Assembly (NCBI RefSeq): GCF_900108475.1 | Contig: NZ_FNWO01000006.1 | Span: 186,001 to 250,000, forward strand | DNA from: Magnetospirillum fulvum | GTDB taxonomy: Bacteria; Pseudomonadota; Alphaproteobacteria; Rhodospirillales; Magnetospirillaceae | DNA length: 64,000 nt | Direction of reading: 5' to 3' | Part shown: in pieces, positions 37,799-46,824 of the stretch | How the letters are laid out: each line of letters starts with the position of its first letter | How positions within the stretch are numbered: the first letter of the stretch is position 1 | Notes under the pieces: generated by a model | What the model saw: only the letters and a program-made list of their open reading frames with translations | Told to the model about the DNA's origin: nothing | Databases searched by the model: none | Translations under genes and position numbers: made by a program

Positions 37799-37804
37799 CA
37801 ATCG

Positions 37805-38962
37805 CTAAACGCCCCGCCACGCTTTCAGCCGCCGCGCCGCCTCGGCCATGTCGGCAGTCGATCCGGCATAGGAAAAGCGCAAGGCGCGCCGACCCCGCAC
37901 CGGATCGAAATCGGTTCCCGGCGTGGTGGCAATCCCGGTCTCGGCCAGCATCCGGGCGCAGAACAGGGCGCTGTCATCGGTCCGGTCGGACAGATCGGCA
38001 TAGAGATAGAACGCCCCGTCGGCGGCGGCCAGCTTGTCGAACCCGGCCGACGGCAACTCGTTCAGCAGCAGGTCGCGGTTAGCGCGATAGACCGCGACAC
38101 GGGCCTCCAACTCGTCCAGACAATCGAATGCCGCTTCGGCGGCGATCTGCGACAGGGTCGGGGGCGAGATGAACAGATTCTGTTGCAGGCATTCGACGGC
38201 GCGGGACAAATCGTCCGGCACCACCAGCCAGCCCAGCCGCCAGCCGGTCATCGCGTAATATTTCGAGAAACTGTTGACCACCACCGTATGCGGCGCGGCT
38301 TTCATCCCGGCGGCGGTGGCGGCGGCGCGGCCATAGGTGAGGCCGTGATAGATCTCGTCCGAAATCAGGCGGATGTCGTGCAACTCGCACCACATCGCCA
38401 GTTCGGCGACTTCGTGGGCCGACAACATGCTGCCGGTCGGGTTGGCCGGACTGGCGACGATAACGCCGTCGAGCGGCTGATCCAGCCCTTCGAGCACGCG
38501 GGCGGTCAATTGCCAGCGGCTGTCGGGACCGACCGGGACGTCGACACAGGTGATGCCCACCGCCTTCAGGATGTTGCGATAGGCGGGATAGCCGGGCGCG
38601 GCCACCGCGACCCGGTCGCCCGGCGCGAAGGCGGCGAGAAAGGCGAGCAGAAACCCGGCCGACGAGCCGGTGGTGACGACGATCTGCTCGGGCCGCACCG
38701 CGACGGAATAAGCGTGGGCGTAATGGCGGGCGATCCGCTCGCGCAATGAATCCAGCCCGTTGGCGACGGTATAGCCCAACGGCAGACGATCGAGCGCGCG
38801 GGCGGCGGCGGCACGCACCCCGGCCGGAGCCTGCCCCGAGGGCTGGCCGACTTCGAGATGCAGCACGCTTTCGCCCAACGCCTCGCGCCGGGTGGCCTCG
38901 CGCATCACGTCCATCACGATGAAGGGAGCGATCGCCCCCCGCTCGGCAACCTTGAACGCCAT
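37805..38962 (-). CDS. Class I/II pyridoxal-phosphate aminotransferase
   Basis: A fold-type I aminotransferase of 385 residues. The PLP Lys lies in VVNSFSKYYAMTGWRLGWLV; other landmarks are TTGSSAGFLLAFLAAF, SPANPTGSMLSAHE, LISDEIYHGLTY and the carboxylate-binding Arg in RRALRFSYAGS. The substrate is not determinable; relatives are annotated as aspartate/aromatic-type aminotransferases. Its ATG overlaps the stop of the upstream gamma-glutamyltransferase-like gene (ATGA), so the two are coupled and may share an amino-acid or peptide pathway. Confidence 0.9.
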   Translation of the reverse strand: MAFKVAERGAIAPFIVMDVMREATRREALGESVLHLEVGQPSGQAPAGVRAAAARALDRLPLGYTVANGLDSLRERIARHYAHAYSVAVRPEQIVVTTGSSAGFLLAFLAAFAPGDRVAVAAPGYPAYRNILKAVGITCVDVPVGPDSRWQLTARVLEGLDQPLDGVIVASPANPTGSMLSAHEVAELAMWCELHDIRLISDEIYHGLTYGRAAATAAGMKAAPHTVVVNSFSKYYAMTGWRLGWLVVPDDLSRAVECLQQNLFISPPTLSQIAAEAAFDCLDELEARVAVYRANRDLLLNELPSAGFDKLAAADGAFYLYADLSDRTDDSALFCARMLAETGIATTPGTDFDPVRGRRALRFSYAGSTADMAEAARRLKAWRGV

Positions 38963-40587
38963 CAGTCTTTTCCCACCGAGGTGGCCAGACCCGACCCACG
39001 CGGGTCAGTGGCGGCCTCGCAATCCGGCGTCTGCAACAATCCCTCGCGGCAACGCAAGGCCTCGACCCGGCTGGGCATCGTCACCGTCCCGATCTGGTGA
39101 CCGCGCCGGGTCAACGGCGCGGGATCGAGGGGATGGGCCCCGACCTCGACAAAAGCGGCGTCGGGGGTGCCGAGATGGACGACCCGAGGCCGCGCCACCG
39201 CCTCGGCCAGCGGCTTGTCCTCGGCCAGGGCGGCCAGCAGGGTTTGGGCCAGAGCGGCGGGAGCGGCGGCCCCGCCCGAAGACCCAGCGGCGAAAAAAAC
39301 CCGATTGGTGTGGGGGTTGACCACCATCACCGTGGTGGCGCTGGGCGGAGCGCCCGGCCCCGGCGCGGCGGCCAGCACGATCCCGGTGCCGGGGGCGACC
39401 ACGCCTTGACCGAACACGGCGCCGCTGCCGATGCCGCACACCACCGCCGAACCGGAACCGTCGAGCACAGCGAAACTGGTCGAGGCGTTGGCATCGGGCG
39501 GCGTCGCCGACGCACCCGCAACCGGACGGTGGCGGTCGGAAGTGTAATCGGCGATCAGGCGGTCGAGCTTTTCCGGAGCGATCAGCGCGCCGGGCGCTTC
39601 GTTGCTCCACCCGTTGCGCTGCATCCAGCGGGCGCGGTCGGCAAAGGCACGGGCCTGGGCCTCGGCGAGGAGATGGGGCCGTTCGTCCTCGCCCGCGCCG
39701 CTCCAGCGCGGCCAGACCATCCCGATCAGTTCGGCGGTCACCGTGCTGCCGACCGAAGGCGGCGGAGCAAAATGAGCGATTTCGCTTCCCACCCGCACCT
39801 TCAGCGTGTCGCGCCACACCGGACGCAGGTCGCGCAGATCGTCGAGGTTGAGGGTACCGCCCGCGCTTTTGACCGATTTAACCAGGTCGCGCGCCGCCAT
39901 CCCCAGATAGAAATCGCCGGTATTGCGGCGCAGATTGGCGATCACCGCCGCCAATTCGGGCTGGCGCAGGATGTCGCCCTCGCGCAGGATCGCGCCATCG
40001 GGGCGGAAAAAGATCGCCCGTGCCGACGGGTCGCGCGACAGCAGCGGCACCACCCGGGTCAAATCGTTGGCCAGCGCCCGCGACACCGGGGTTCCGAGAC
40101 GGGCCAGACGTTCCGGCTCGGCCACCAGACTTTCGAAACGCATCAGACCGAATTTGGCGTGCAGCGCGTAGAACCCACGCGGATTGGCGGGAACCGCCGT
40201 CGTCACCTGACCGGCCTCGCTCGAGGGCAGCGCCGGGAATTCCAGGATCTCCGTCGTCTTTTTCTCGACGTCATGTACAATGCAGGAGCCGCCACCGCCG
40301 AGACTGGCGGTTGACGGCAGGGTCACTGCCAGAGTGTAGTAGAGAGCAGTCGCGGCGTCGGCGGCGTTTCCTCCGGCGGACAGGACATCGCGGGCGACAA
40401 CCGCCGCGCGCGGTTCGTCGGCGGCGACCAGACCGGCAAAACCGCGAACATGGCCGACCGTCCCGATCGGCGGCGTGGAATCGATGCAGCCCGACAGGGC
40501 CAGCACCACCGTCAGGGCGGCGAGTCGGCGTCTCCGCCCTGCGTGCAACCTTTCGACCGGCGAGGAATGATCCTTGTTCACACGCAT
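38962..40587 (-). CDS. Gamma-glutamyltransferase-family lipoprotein
   Basis: Ntn-hydrolase family protein of 541 residues. LAALTVVLALSGC forms a lipobox (Cys34), so it is probably an inner- or outer-membrane lipoprotein. The GGT core is recognisable: AGGNAADAATALYYTLAVTL, SLGGGGSCIVHD, and ANASTSFAVLDGSGSAVVCG at the autoprocessing site. There the usual TTHxSVxD reads STSFAVLD, putting Ser369 at the nucleophile position usually held by Thr. It may be active with Ser or may have changed function. The start overlaps the divergent protease gene; a GTG at 40581 is an alternative. Confidence 0.85.
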   Translation of the reverse strand: MRVNKDHSSPVERLHAGRRRRLAALTVVLALSGCIDSTPPIGTVGHVRGFAGLVAADEPRAAVVARDVLSAGGNAADAATALYYTLAVTLPSTASLGGGGSCIVHDVEKKTTEILEFPALPSSEAGQVTTAVPANPRGFYALHAKFGLMRFESLVAEPERLARLGTPVSRALANDLTRVVPLLSRDPSARAIFFRPDGAILREGDILRQPELAAVIANLRRNTGDFYLGMAARDLVKSVKSAGGTLNLDDLRDLRPVWRDTLKVRVGSEIAHFAPPPSVGSTVTAELIGMVWPRWSGAGEDERPHLLAEAQARAFADRARWMQRNGWSNEAPGALIAPEKLDRLIADYTSDRHRPVAGASATPPDANASTSFAVLDGSGSAVVCGIGSGAVFGQGVVAPGTGIVLAAAPGPGAPPSATTVMVVNPHTNRVFFAAGSSGGAAAPAALAQTLLAALAEDKPLAEAVARPRVVHLGTPDAAFVEVGAHPLDPAPLTRRGHQIGTVTMPSRVEALRCREGLLQTPDCEAATDPRGSGLATSVGKD

Positions 40588-41941
40588 CTTCCTTCTGGTG
40601 ACGATCCTGATCGCGCTGCTGTCGCCTTCAGCTGAAGCCCAGCAGTCGAAACGTCAATTCATCCGCGACGCAGAAGTCGAAAATACCATTCGCGACTTCG
40701 GCACGCCAATCTTTCAGGCCGCCGGGCTCGACCCGCGGGCGATCCGCATCCTGCTGATCAACGATCCGTCGCTCAACGCCTTTGTCGCTGCGGGCCAGAA
40801 TATTTTCTTTCACACCGGACTGATCATCCGCTCGGAAAATCCCGGCCAGTTGATCGGGGTCATGGCCCACGAAACCGGACATATCGCTGGCGGCCATCTG
40901 ATCCGCAGCACCGACGCGGTCGCCGCCGCCTCGACCGAGGCAATTCTGGCGATGCTGCTCGGCGCCGCCGCCGGCGCGGTCAGCGGTAACGGTCAGGCCG
41001 CCGCCGGGGTGATGATGGGCGGCCAGGAACTGGCGATGCGCAACCTGCTGGCCTTTTCCCGCAGCCAGGAGCAGCAGGCCGACCAGATGGCAATGCGCTT
41101 CCTCGACGACACCCATTGGTCGGCCAAGGGATTGATGGAATTCTTCGACATCCTGGGCGACCAGGAATTGCTGGTCTCGACCCGCCAGGACCCCTATGTC
41201 CGCACCCATCCGCTGACCCGCGACCGCATCGCCTTCGTGCGCGAGCATGTCGAGAAATCGCCGTTCTCGGGCCAGCCCTGGCCCGCCGACTGGGTCGAAC
41301 GTCACCGTCGCATCAAGGCCAAGCTGTTCGCCTTCGTCGAACCGCCGGTCAAGACGATGATGCGCTACAAGGACACCGACACCTCGATCGAGTCCCGCTA
41401 TGCCCGCGCCGTCGCCCTTTACCGCAAACCCGACATCAACGCCGCCCTGGCCCTGATCGACGGATTGATCGCCGAGCGGCCCAAAGACCCCTATTTCTGG
41501 GAATTGAAGGGCCAGATGCTGTTCGAGAACGGACGCGGCCGCGAAGCGGTCGATCCCTATCGCAAGGCGGTCGAATATCTCCCCGACAGCGCCCTGCTGC
41601 GGATCGGTCTGGGTCAGGCCGAAATCGAGACCGACGACCCGGCCCTGCTGCCCGACGCCGCCACCAACCTCACCATCGCGGTGCGGCTGGAGCCCGACGA
41701 TTCCTTCGCCTGGCAGCAATTGGCGATCGCGTTCGGTCGCGATGGCAAGGAAGGGATGGCCTCCTATGCCCTGGCCGAGCATTTCCTGCTGTCGGGCAAG
41801 CTGCCCGAGGCCAATTACCATGCCAACAAGGCCGAACAATTGCTGGGGCACCAGGGCTCGATCTGGCTGCGAATTCAGGACATCAAAGCCCAGGCCGTCC
41901 AGGTCAAGGCCACGCGCGACCGCGAAGGCTCGTCCTGGTAA
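40574..41941 (+). CDS. M48-family metalloprotease with TPR domain (BepA-like)
   Basis: Periplasmic zinc protease of 455 residues: signal peptide MFTRIFLLVTILIALLSPSA, HExxH motif in GVMAHETGHIAGGHL, the third zinc ligand in SRSQEQQADQMAMRFLDD, and TPR-like helices from about residue 260. BepA-type proteases act in outer-membrane protein quality control with the BAM and LPT machinery. The start is a TTG at 40574 with GAGGAA upstream. It overlaps the divergent gamma-glutamyltransferase-like gene by 14 nt, an unusual head-to-head overlap. Confidence 0.9.
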   Translation: MFTRIFLLVTILIALLSPSAEAQQSKRQFIRDAEVENTIRDFGTPIFQAAGLDPRAIRILLINDPSLNAFVAAGQNIFFHTGLIIRSENPGQLIGVMAHETGHIAGGHLIRSTDAVAAASTEAILAMLLGAAAGAVSGNGQAAAGVMMGGQELAMRNLLAFSRSQEQQADQMAMRFLDDTHWSAKGLMEFFDILGDQELLVSTRQDPYVRTHPLTRDRIAFVREHVEKSPFSGQPWPADWVERHRRIKAKLFAFVEPPVKTMMRYKDTDTSIESRYARAVALYRKPDINAALALIDGLIAERPKDPYFWELKGQMLFENGRGREAVDPYRKAVEYLPDSALLRIGLGQAEIETDDPALLPDAATNLTIAVRLEPDDSFAWQQLAIAFGRDGKEGMASYALAEHFLLSGKLPEANYHANKAEQLLGHQGSIWLRIQDIKAQAVQVKATRDREGSSW

Positions 41942-42009
41942 GGCATTGTTCGGAAAAGAGGGGGGGAGCGAGCGGGACACCGCATCCTCCCCCCGTCCGC
42001 GTCAAGCCT

Positions 42010-42729
42010 TTAAGGGGCGTGGCGCGGTTCCAGCACCACCTCGGCATCGACATCGACCCGCACCGATTGGGCGGCCGCCTCGCCTTGAGGGGGGACGGCG
42101 CGGTCCATCGCCATCGCCATCCCGCGCGCGGCCTTCATCACCACCGGGGGCCTGCCCGAGGGACTGAGCGACAGCGTCTTGTAGCCGACGACGGTCAGCC
42201 CGGTTGCCCGCGCCGCCAGACTCGCCTCCTGACGCAGGGCGGCGAACGCCTCGGTCACCAGGGTTTCGTGAACGGCGGCCCGCGCTTCGGCGCTGACCAT
42301 ATACTCCATCGCGACCATCGCCAGACCGTCGCTTTGCAGGTCACCGGCCAGGGCGAGCAGAACGTCGAAGCGGCGCGACGTCAGCTCGATCGTCTGGGTC
42401 GCCCGCCACACCGGATAGGCCGCCGCCTTCGCCGCCGGTTCGGTGCGGTTGGTATAATAAGGTCCGGTGGCGATGGTGACGCCCTCGACCGCCCGCGCCT
42501 TGGCCAAGGCGGCGGCAACGGTCCGGTTCAGCGCCCGCTGGGGGGTGGCGACGTCGGTCCCATCGGCCTCGGCGCGCAAGGTGACGCTGACCATATCGGG
42601 CGCGACCAGCGTTTCCGCCGATTCATGCAGGGTCAGGAGTGTCTGCATCGGCTCGGCCGCCTGGGCGGCGGGACCGCTTATACCGACCAGACACAGGGCG
42701 AGTCCGCCCGCCATCAGCAATGCTCGCAT
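42010..42729 (-). CDS. SIMPL-domain (DUF541) periplasmic protein
   Basis: A 239-residue secreted protein with signal peptide MRALLMAGGLALCLVGISGP ending in AQA. It has the SIMPL pattern: LTLHESAETLVAPDMVSVTL, GVTIATGPYYTNRTEP, YPVWRATQTIELTSRRFD and VVGYKTLSLS near the C-terminus. The biochemical role is not known; relatives include the oxidative stress protein YggE and IRAK-binding SIMPL. It is convergent with the M48 protease gene; G-rich and C-rich runs at 41960-41994 could form a weak terminator between them. Confidence 0.88.
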   Translation of the reverse strand: MRALLMAGGLALCLVGISGPAAQAAEPMQTLLTLHESAETLVAPDMVSVTLRAEADGTDVATPQRALNRTVAAALAKARAVEGVTIATGPYYTNRTEPAAKAAAYPVWRATQTIELTSRRFDVLLALAGDLQSDGLAMVAMEYMVSAEARAAVHETLVTEAFAALRQEASLAARATGLTVVGYKTLSLSPSGRPPVVMKAARGMAMAMDRAVPPQGEAAAQSVRVDVDAEVVLEPRHAP

Positions 42730-42900
42730 CGTCGCCTTCCTCCCGCGTGTTTGGCTGAAAACATGCTCTTCTTTTTCGTCCTGAGGGACACCATATTTTT
42801 TTCAAGAGATCGGCGATAGGCCCCACGCCCTTGAATTTCCGGATATCTTGGCGCAAGGATGAACAACCGGAGGGGTAACCGCGATGACGGGGGAGGGAGA

Positions 42901-43407
42901 GTGACGGAAACCGAGATACCTCCCGACGAGCAGGAGCGGTTCGAGGCTTTTGCTGCCAGGGTCGATGGCACCAACATCAGCGCCCAGACCCTGCTCGCCA
43001 CCGATTATCTGAACCATTTCAACGAGATCGTGATGCTGATCGACATGATTCCGGATATGCCGGACATGGTCGAGGATTGCAAGATGTGGGAACCCCGCTC
43101 CTACAAGGAGCATTTCGCCCAATCCAGCTTCAAGGACCGCCAATTCGCGATCGAAGCCTACGATCACGTCCCCACCAAGTACCGCCGCCCGTTCGAGGAA
43201 ACCTTGTCCCAGTTGAACGCGCTGATCCTGGGGGGCGTCGCCCGGCTGGAAGAAGAGATCGTCGCCGGGGCCGACCCCGGCCTGATCGCCGAGCACGTCA
43301 AGGCGATCAGCCGGGCGGCTCAGGCCTTGATGGATTGCGCCAACGCGATCATCCACGGCTCGGACCGCGCCATGGCCCAGGTCGAAATCGATTCCCTGCT
43401 GGGATAG
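42901..43407 (+). CDS. Conserved-looking soluble protein of unknown function
   Basis: A 168-residue acidic, mostly helical soluble protein that I do not recognise. It contains FAARVDGTNISAQTLLATDY, LNHFNEIVMLIDMIPDMPDM and a helical C-terminal half with VKAISRAAQALMDCANAIIH. The GTG at 42901 has GGAGGGAGA just upstream and is preferred; an ATG at 42859 gives 14 more residues but a poor ribosome-binding site. It has normal GC-rich codon use, so it is probably a real gene. It is convergent with the extensin-like gene, ending one base from it. Confidence 0.7.
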   Translation: MTETEIPPDEQERFEAFAARVDGTNISAQTLLATDYLNHFNEIVMLIDMIPDMPDMVEDCKMWEPRSYKEHFAQSSFKDRQFAIEAYDHVPTKYRRPFEETLSQLNALILGGVARLEEEIVAGADPGLIAEHVKAISRAAQALMDCANAIIHGSDRAMAQVEIDSLLG

Positions 43408-43408
43408 A

Positions 43409-44104
43409 TCACACCCCGCACAAGCGGTGCGGCCCGATATCGAGATGGAGATGATCGGCGTGGACCGCGTTGTAATTGGGCGTCAACACCACGCTGAAAT
43501 GCTCGCAGGCGGCGCGAGAAACCTCGGTTAGAAACGCGGCGTTGCGCCCGCCCCCGCGCCAGTCGCGCTTGACCGAGACGACGGTGCCGTCGGCCAGTTC
43601 GAACCCGCCGATGTCGATCGCCTGCCCCCGCGCATGTTCGGACAGACGCCCACCGCGCACCGGCTTGCCCGCCGCGGCGGCGGCGGCGGTCGCATCGGTG
43701 CGGCGGGTGCGGCATTCATAGGTGCCCATGTGGAGCAGACGGACGACGCGCTGGCCGAAATAACGCTGCGCCGCCGGTTGGACCGCATCGGCCTCGAACC
43801 GCTCGACCACCCGCATCGTCGTACAGGACAGCACGCCCGGACGGTTCCAGTTCATCTGGCCGTCGGCGGTAACCTTAACCGGATTGGGAACCTGACAGGC
43901 GGGCGAGGCCCCGACCGTCGCCAGCGGCTCGAACACGACGGCGCGGTCGCGCAGATCCTGGAGGCAGGCGGCATCGGGATCGAGCGCCACCGGCGGCGGC
44001 GGCGGCGCGGGCGGACGCGGCGGCGGCCCGGCGCACGCGCCGACCAGCAATGCGGCCGCAACCGTCAGATATCGGACAGACCTCAAAGACCGTCCCCTCG
44101 TCAT
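43409..44104 (-). CDS. Extensin-like lipoprotein (peptidase-like C-terminal domain)
   Basis: A 231-residue predicted lipoprotein: signal YLTVAAALLVGACAG with lipobox Cys, then a Pro-rich linker, then the extensin-like C-terminal domain found in alphaproteobacteria. That domain has SEHARGQAIDIGGFELADGT and NAVHADHLHLDIGPH, His/Asp patterns like zinc DD-/LD-peptidases of the LAS type. A role in cell-wall processing is likely but inferred. The ATG at 44104 is chosen; an upstream in-frame start would bury the signal peptide. Confidence 0.85.
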   Translation of the reverse strand: MTRGRSLRSVRYLTVAAALLVGACAGPPPRPPAPPPPPVALDPDAACLQDLRDRAVVFEPLATVGASPACQVPNPVKVTADGQMNWNRPGVLSCTTMRVVERFEADAVQPAAQRYFGQRVVRLLHMGTYECRTRRTDATAAAAAAGKPVRGGRLSEHARGQAIDIGGFELADGTVVSVKRDWRGGGRNAAFLTEVSRAACEHFSVVLTPNYNAVHADHLHLDIGPHRLCGV

Positions 44105-44267
44105 CGGTGGAGAATCGCACTTGTAACGGAGCGGAGGCGATGAAGTCACGCCCATTCCGCCCCACACGACAACGCATTGGATTCACGCGGCCGAATCGGC
44201 TAACACATCATCCGACGGCCAGGGGGGAAAGATCCCGATCGCGCCGCGCACCAGGGAGAGACCGACC

Positions 44268-45287
44268 ATGCCCTATCAACGGATCACGCTGACCCATTTC
44301 CTGCTTCAGGAGCAGCGCCGCCTGGGCGGCACCGGCTCCTTCACCGGGCTGATGACCGACATCATCTTCGCTTGCAAGATGATCTCGCGCGAGGTCAATC
44401 AGGGGGCGCTGTCCGGCAATCTGGGGAAGGCGGGGTCCGAGAACGTCCAGGGCGAAGAACAGAAAACGCTCGACATCCTCTCCAACGAAATCTTCATGCA
44501 CATGAACGCGCTGGGCGGGGCCTATGCCGGGATGGCGTCGGAAGAGATGGAGGATGTCCGCCCGGTCCACGGCGCGGTCGATGGCAAATATCTGCTGTTG
44601 TTCGATCCGCTCGACGGGTCGTCGAACATCGACGTCAACATTTCGGTCGGCACGATCTTCTCGATCCTGCGCCTGCCCGAAGGGGCCTCGACGATCGCCG
44701 AAGCCGCCTTCCTGCAAAAGGGCGTCAAGCAGATCGCCGCCGGTTACGCCATTTACGGCTCGTCGACGATGTTGGTGCTGACCACCGGCAGCGGCGTCAA
44801 CGGCTTTACCCTCGATCAGTCGATCGGGATGTTCATGTTGACCCATCCCAACATGACGATTCCCACCGACACCCAGGAATTTGCCATCAACGCCTCGCGC
44901 GCGCGCCATTGGGAACCGCCGGTGCGGCGCTATGTCGATGAATGCATGGCGGGGGCCGAAGGCCCGCGCGGCAAGGATTTCAACATGCGCTGGGTTGCCT
45001 CGATGGTCGCCGAGGTTCATCGCATCCTGTGTCGCGGCGGCGTGTTCATGTATCCCGCCGACGCCGAGAATCAGGCCAAGGGCGGCAAGCTGCGGCTGTT
45101 GTACGAAGCCAACCCGATGGCGTTCATCATCGAGCAGGCCGGCGGTGCCGCCAGCACCGGACGCGGCCGCATCCTCGACGTCGCGCCCACCAAACTGCAC
45201 CAGCGGGTGCCGGTGATCCTGGGCTCGCGCAACGAGGTTACCCGTCTCGCGGGCTACCATGCCGAATACGATGCGGGCCGCAGCTAA
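44268..45287 (+). CDS. fbp: Class I fructose-1,6-bisphosphatase
   Basis: Hydrolyses fructose-1,6-bisphosphate in gluconeogenesis and the Calvin cycle. The 339-residue protein has [20 protein letters not shown] (metal-binding DPLDGSSN), [35 protein letters not shown] and [20 protein letters not shown]. Length fits the class I enzyme. No other cbb gene is adjacent and no CbbR gene is nearby, so it may be the housekeeping copy. It is followed by a very strong terminator. Confidence 0.96.
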   Translation: MPYQRITLTHFLLQEQRRLGGTGSFTGLMTDIIFACKMISREVNQGALSGNLGKAGSENVQGEEQKTLDILSNEIFMHMNALGGAYAGMASEEMEDVRPVHGAVDGKYLLLFDPLDGSSNIDVNISVGTIFSILRLPEGASTIAEAAFLQKGVKQIAAGYAIYGSSTMLVLTTGSGVNGFTLDQSIGMFMLTHPNMTIPTDTQEFAINASRARHWEPPVRRYVDECMAGAEGPRGKDFNMRWVASMVAEVHRILCRGGVFMYPADAENQAKGGKLRLLYEANPMAFIIEQAGGAASTGRGRILDVAPTKLHQRVPVILGSRNEVTRLAGYHAEYDAGRS

Positions 45288-45321
45288 TCCCGCTTTAAGG
45301 GCTTGCTCTGAGTTTTGAAAC

Positions 45322-45361
45322 CGCCCCCCGGCACATCGTTCGCGCCGGGGGGCGTTTTTTT
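45322..45361 (+). terminator. Rho-independent terminator after fbp
   Basis: CGCCCCCCGGC and GCCGGGGGGCG form a perfect 11-bp stem around a 10-nt loop, followed by seven or eight T residues. The clearest intrinsic terminator in the window. Confidence 0.92.
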
Positions 45362-45374
45362 GCTCATTCCATCT

Positions 45375-45400
45375 CCCGGTGATCGGACCCGATCACCGGG
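45375..45400. terminator. Second hairpin between fbp and NifX-like gene
   Basis: CCCGGTGATCG-GACC-CGATCACCGGG is a perfect 11-bp stem. It lies downstream of the NifX-like gene on the minus strand and could serve that transcript. A further imperfect stem (AGGCC...GGGCCT) lies at about 45448-45476. Confidence 0.5.
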
Positions 45401-45514
45401 GCCCTCAAGCGGCGGGCGAGGCGCCTCCGCGCCTCTTGCCTTCCCAGGCCATAAGCCGCGCGGCCCCTTGGGCCTAACCAAATCCCGATGAGGTCCACTC
45501 AGCGGGATTTTGTC

Positions 45515-45883
45515 TCAATGGTCGCCGTGACAGCCGCAGGGACCGGCGGATTCGGCGGCGGTCGGGGCCAACGCGCCTTCGACATACTGGCGGATCGCGG
45601 CGACCGGGTCGGTTTGCTCGGTCAGGACGGTGACGATCCCGCGCGCGTCCATCCGCCGGATGAAGCCTTCGCCCGCACTGCCCGCCACCACCACCTTGGC
45701 CTGATCGAGCGGGTGCGGCCCGTCGCCCTCGAAATCGTGAATCGCCATCCCCTCGGCCAGATCCAGCCGCCCGACCTCGCGCACCGGCTGACCGGCAGTG
45801 GCATCGAACAACAGGAAGCGGCGGGTCTTGCCCGCATGCTGGGTAACGGTGGTGAAGTCCTGGCTGGCAACGGCAACGATCAT
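45515..45883 (-). CDS. NifX/NafY-type dinitrogenase cofactor-binding family protein
   Basis: A 122-residue protein of the NifX/NifB-C-terminal fold: MIVAVASQDFTTVTQHAGKT, then RRFLLFDATAGQPVREVGRL, the loop GDGPHPLDQAKVVVAGSAGE and VTVLTEQTDPVAAIRQYVEG. It ends in a Cys/His-rich tail (GPCGCHGDH). Members carry FeMo-cofactor precursors or other metal clusters. No nif structural gene is in the window, so this may be a stand-alone relative. It lies 72 nt downstream of the Crp/Fnr gene on the same strand. Confidence 0.82.
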   Translation of the reverse strand: MIVAVASQDFTTVTQHAGKTRRFLLFDATAGQPVREVGRLDLAEGMAIHDFEGDGPHPLDQAKVVVAGSAGEGFIRRMDARGIVTVLTEQTDPVAAIRQYVEGALAPTAAESAGPCGCHGDH

Positions 45884-45955
45884 GACGGCATGTCTCCCAA
45901 GAAAAGGAACTCTCTGGCCTTAAGGCGATCTTAGCCCCGGCGTCATTGAAGTCAG

Positions 45956-46651
45956 TCAATCCCCGTCGGCAATCCGTTCCAGCGCGGCAAGGTCGCGTTC
46001 GAACAGATTGGGGGCGATTTCCCGCACCAGCCCCTGACGCTTGAACTCGGCGACGGTCTTGCTGGCGGTTTCGGTGGTGACACCCAGCAGCGCGCCAACA
46101 TCCTCGCGCCCGAACAGACGACAGCGCCGCGCCTCGGGCGGGGCCAGCAGCAGGAACAGCCGCGCCACCCGCTGGCGGGCGTTGCCGGTCGAGAGATCGC
46201 GGGTGCAGGCATGGGCCTTGCGGACGGATTCATGCCATTTCCGCATCAATTGATTGTTGATCTTGACCGACAGCGAGCCGATCACCGCCTTCGGGATGCG
46301 GCAGACCTTCGACGGTTGCAAGGCGATCGCGGCGTGCTCATAGCTGTCGGCAAGTGTCGCTTCCAGCCCCAGCACATCGCCCGGCCCGGCCAGACTGACG
46401 ATCCGCTTGGTCCCGTCGGGAAGATATTGCTCGAGCTTGACCAGCCCCTCGCGCAGGGTGAACAGCGCCGAGGTCGCCTGCTCGGCCCGATACAGAGTGG
46501 CACCGGGCGGCAGCCACAAATCGTCGATCGGCAGATGAATCGCCGCAAAATCGGCGGCTTCCAGGTCGGCGAACAGGACCAGATCCTGGATCGGGCAACG
46601 ATCGCACGAGGCGAGGCCATGCCACGCGGCTTCGATTTCAGGGCCCTTCAT
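45956..46651 (-). CDS. Crp/Fnr-family regulator with incomplete FNR cysteine set
   Basis: A 231-residue regulator with a cyclic-nucleotide-fold sensor, a dimer helix and a C-terminal HTH (FGREDVGALLGVTTETASKT). FNR-type features are C16 and C19 (ASCDRCP) and C117 in PSKVCRIP, matching E. coli FNR C20, C23 and C122. The position of the third N-terminal ligand (C29) is Val here. Other Cys residues (C149, C177) exist. The recognition helix reads E-T-A-S-K where FNR has E-x-x-S-R. It is divergent from hemN, a classic FnrL target. Oxygen sensing is plausible but not assured. Confidence 0.85.
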   Translation of the reverse strand: MKGPEIEAAWHGLASCDRCPIQDLVLFADLEAADFAAIHLPIDDLWLPPGATLYRAEQATSALFTLREGLVKLEQYLPDGTKRIVSLAGPGDVLGLEATLADSYEHAAIALQPSKVCRIPKAVIGSLSVKINNQLMRKWHESVRKAHACTRDLSTGNARQRVARLFLLLAPPEARRCRLFGREDVGALLGVTTETASKTVAEFKRQGLVREIAPNLFERDLAALERIADGD

Positions 46652-46824
46652 CCGTGTCCTCTATGGGTTGCGGGCGGTGCCGGGGGGACGCGCCGTCCGA
46701 AAGACGATAGCCGCAAGCGCGATCCGAAACCAGGATGGCGGCGCGGAAGGTTGCCAAGTCGCCATCGCCCGGAGTAGGTTTTCCCTCCGATAATTCACAG
46801 GTCCCTTGCTTCAGGATAATCGCC

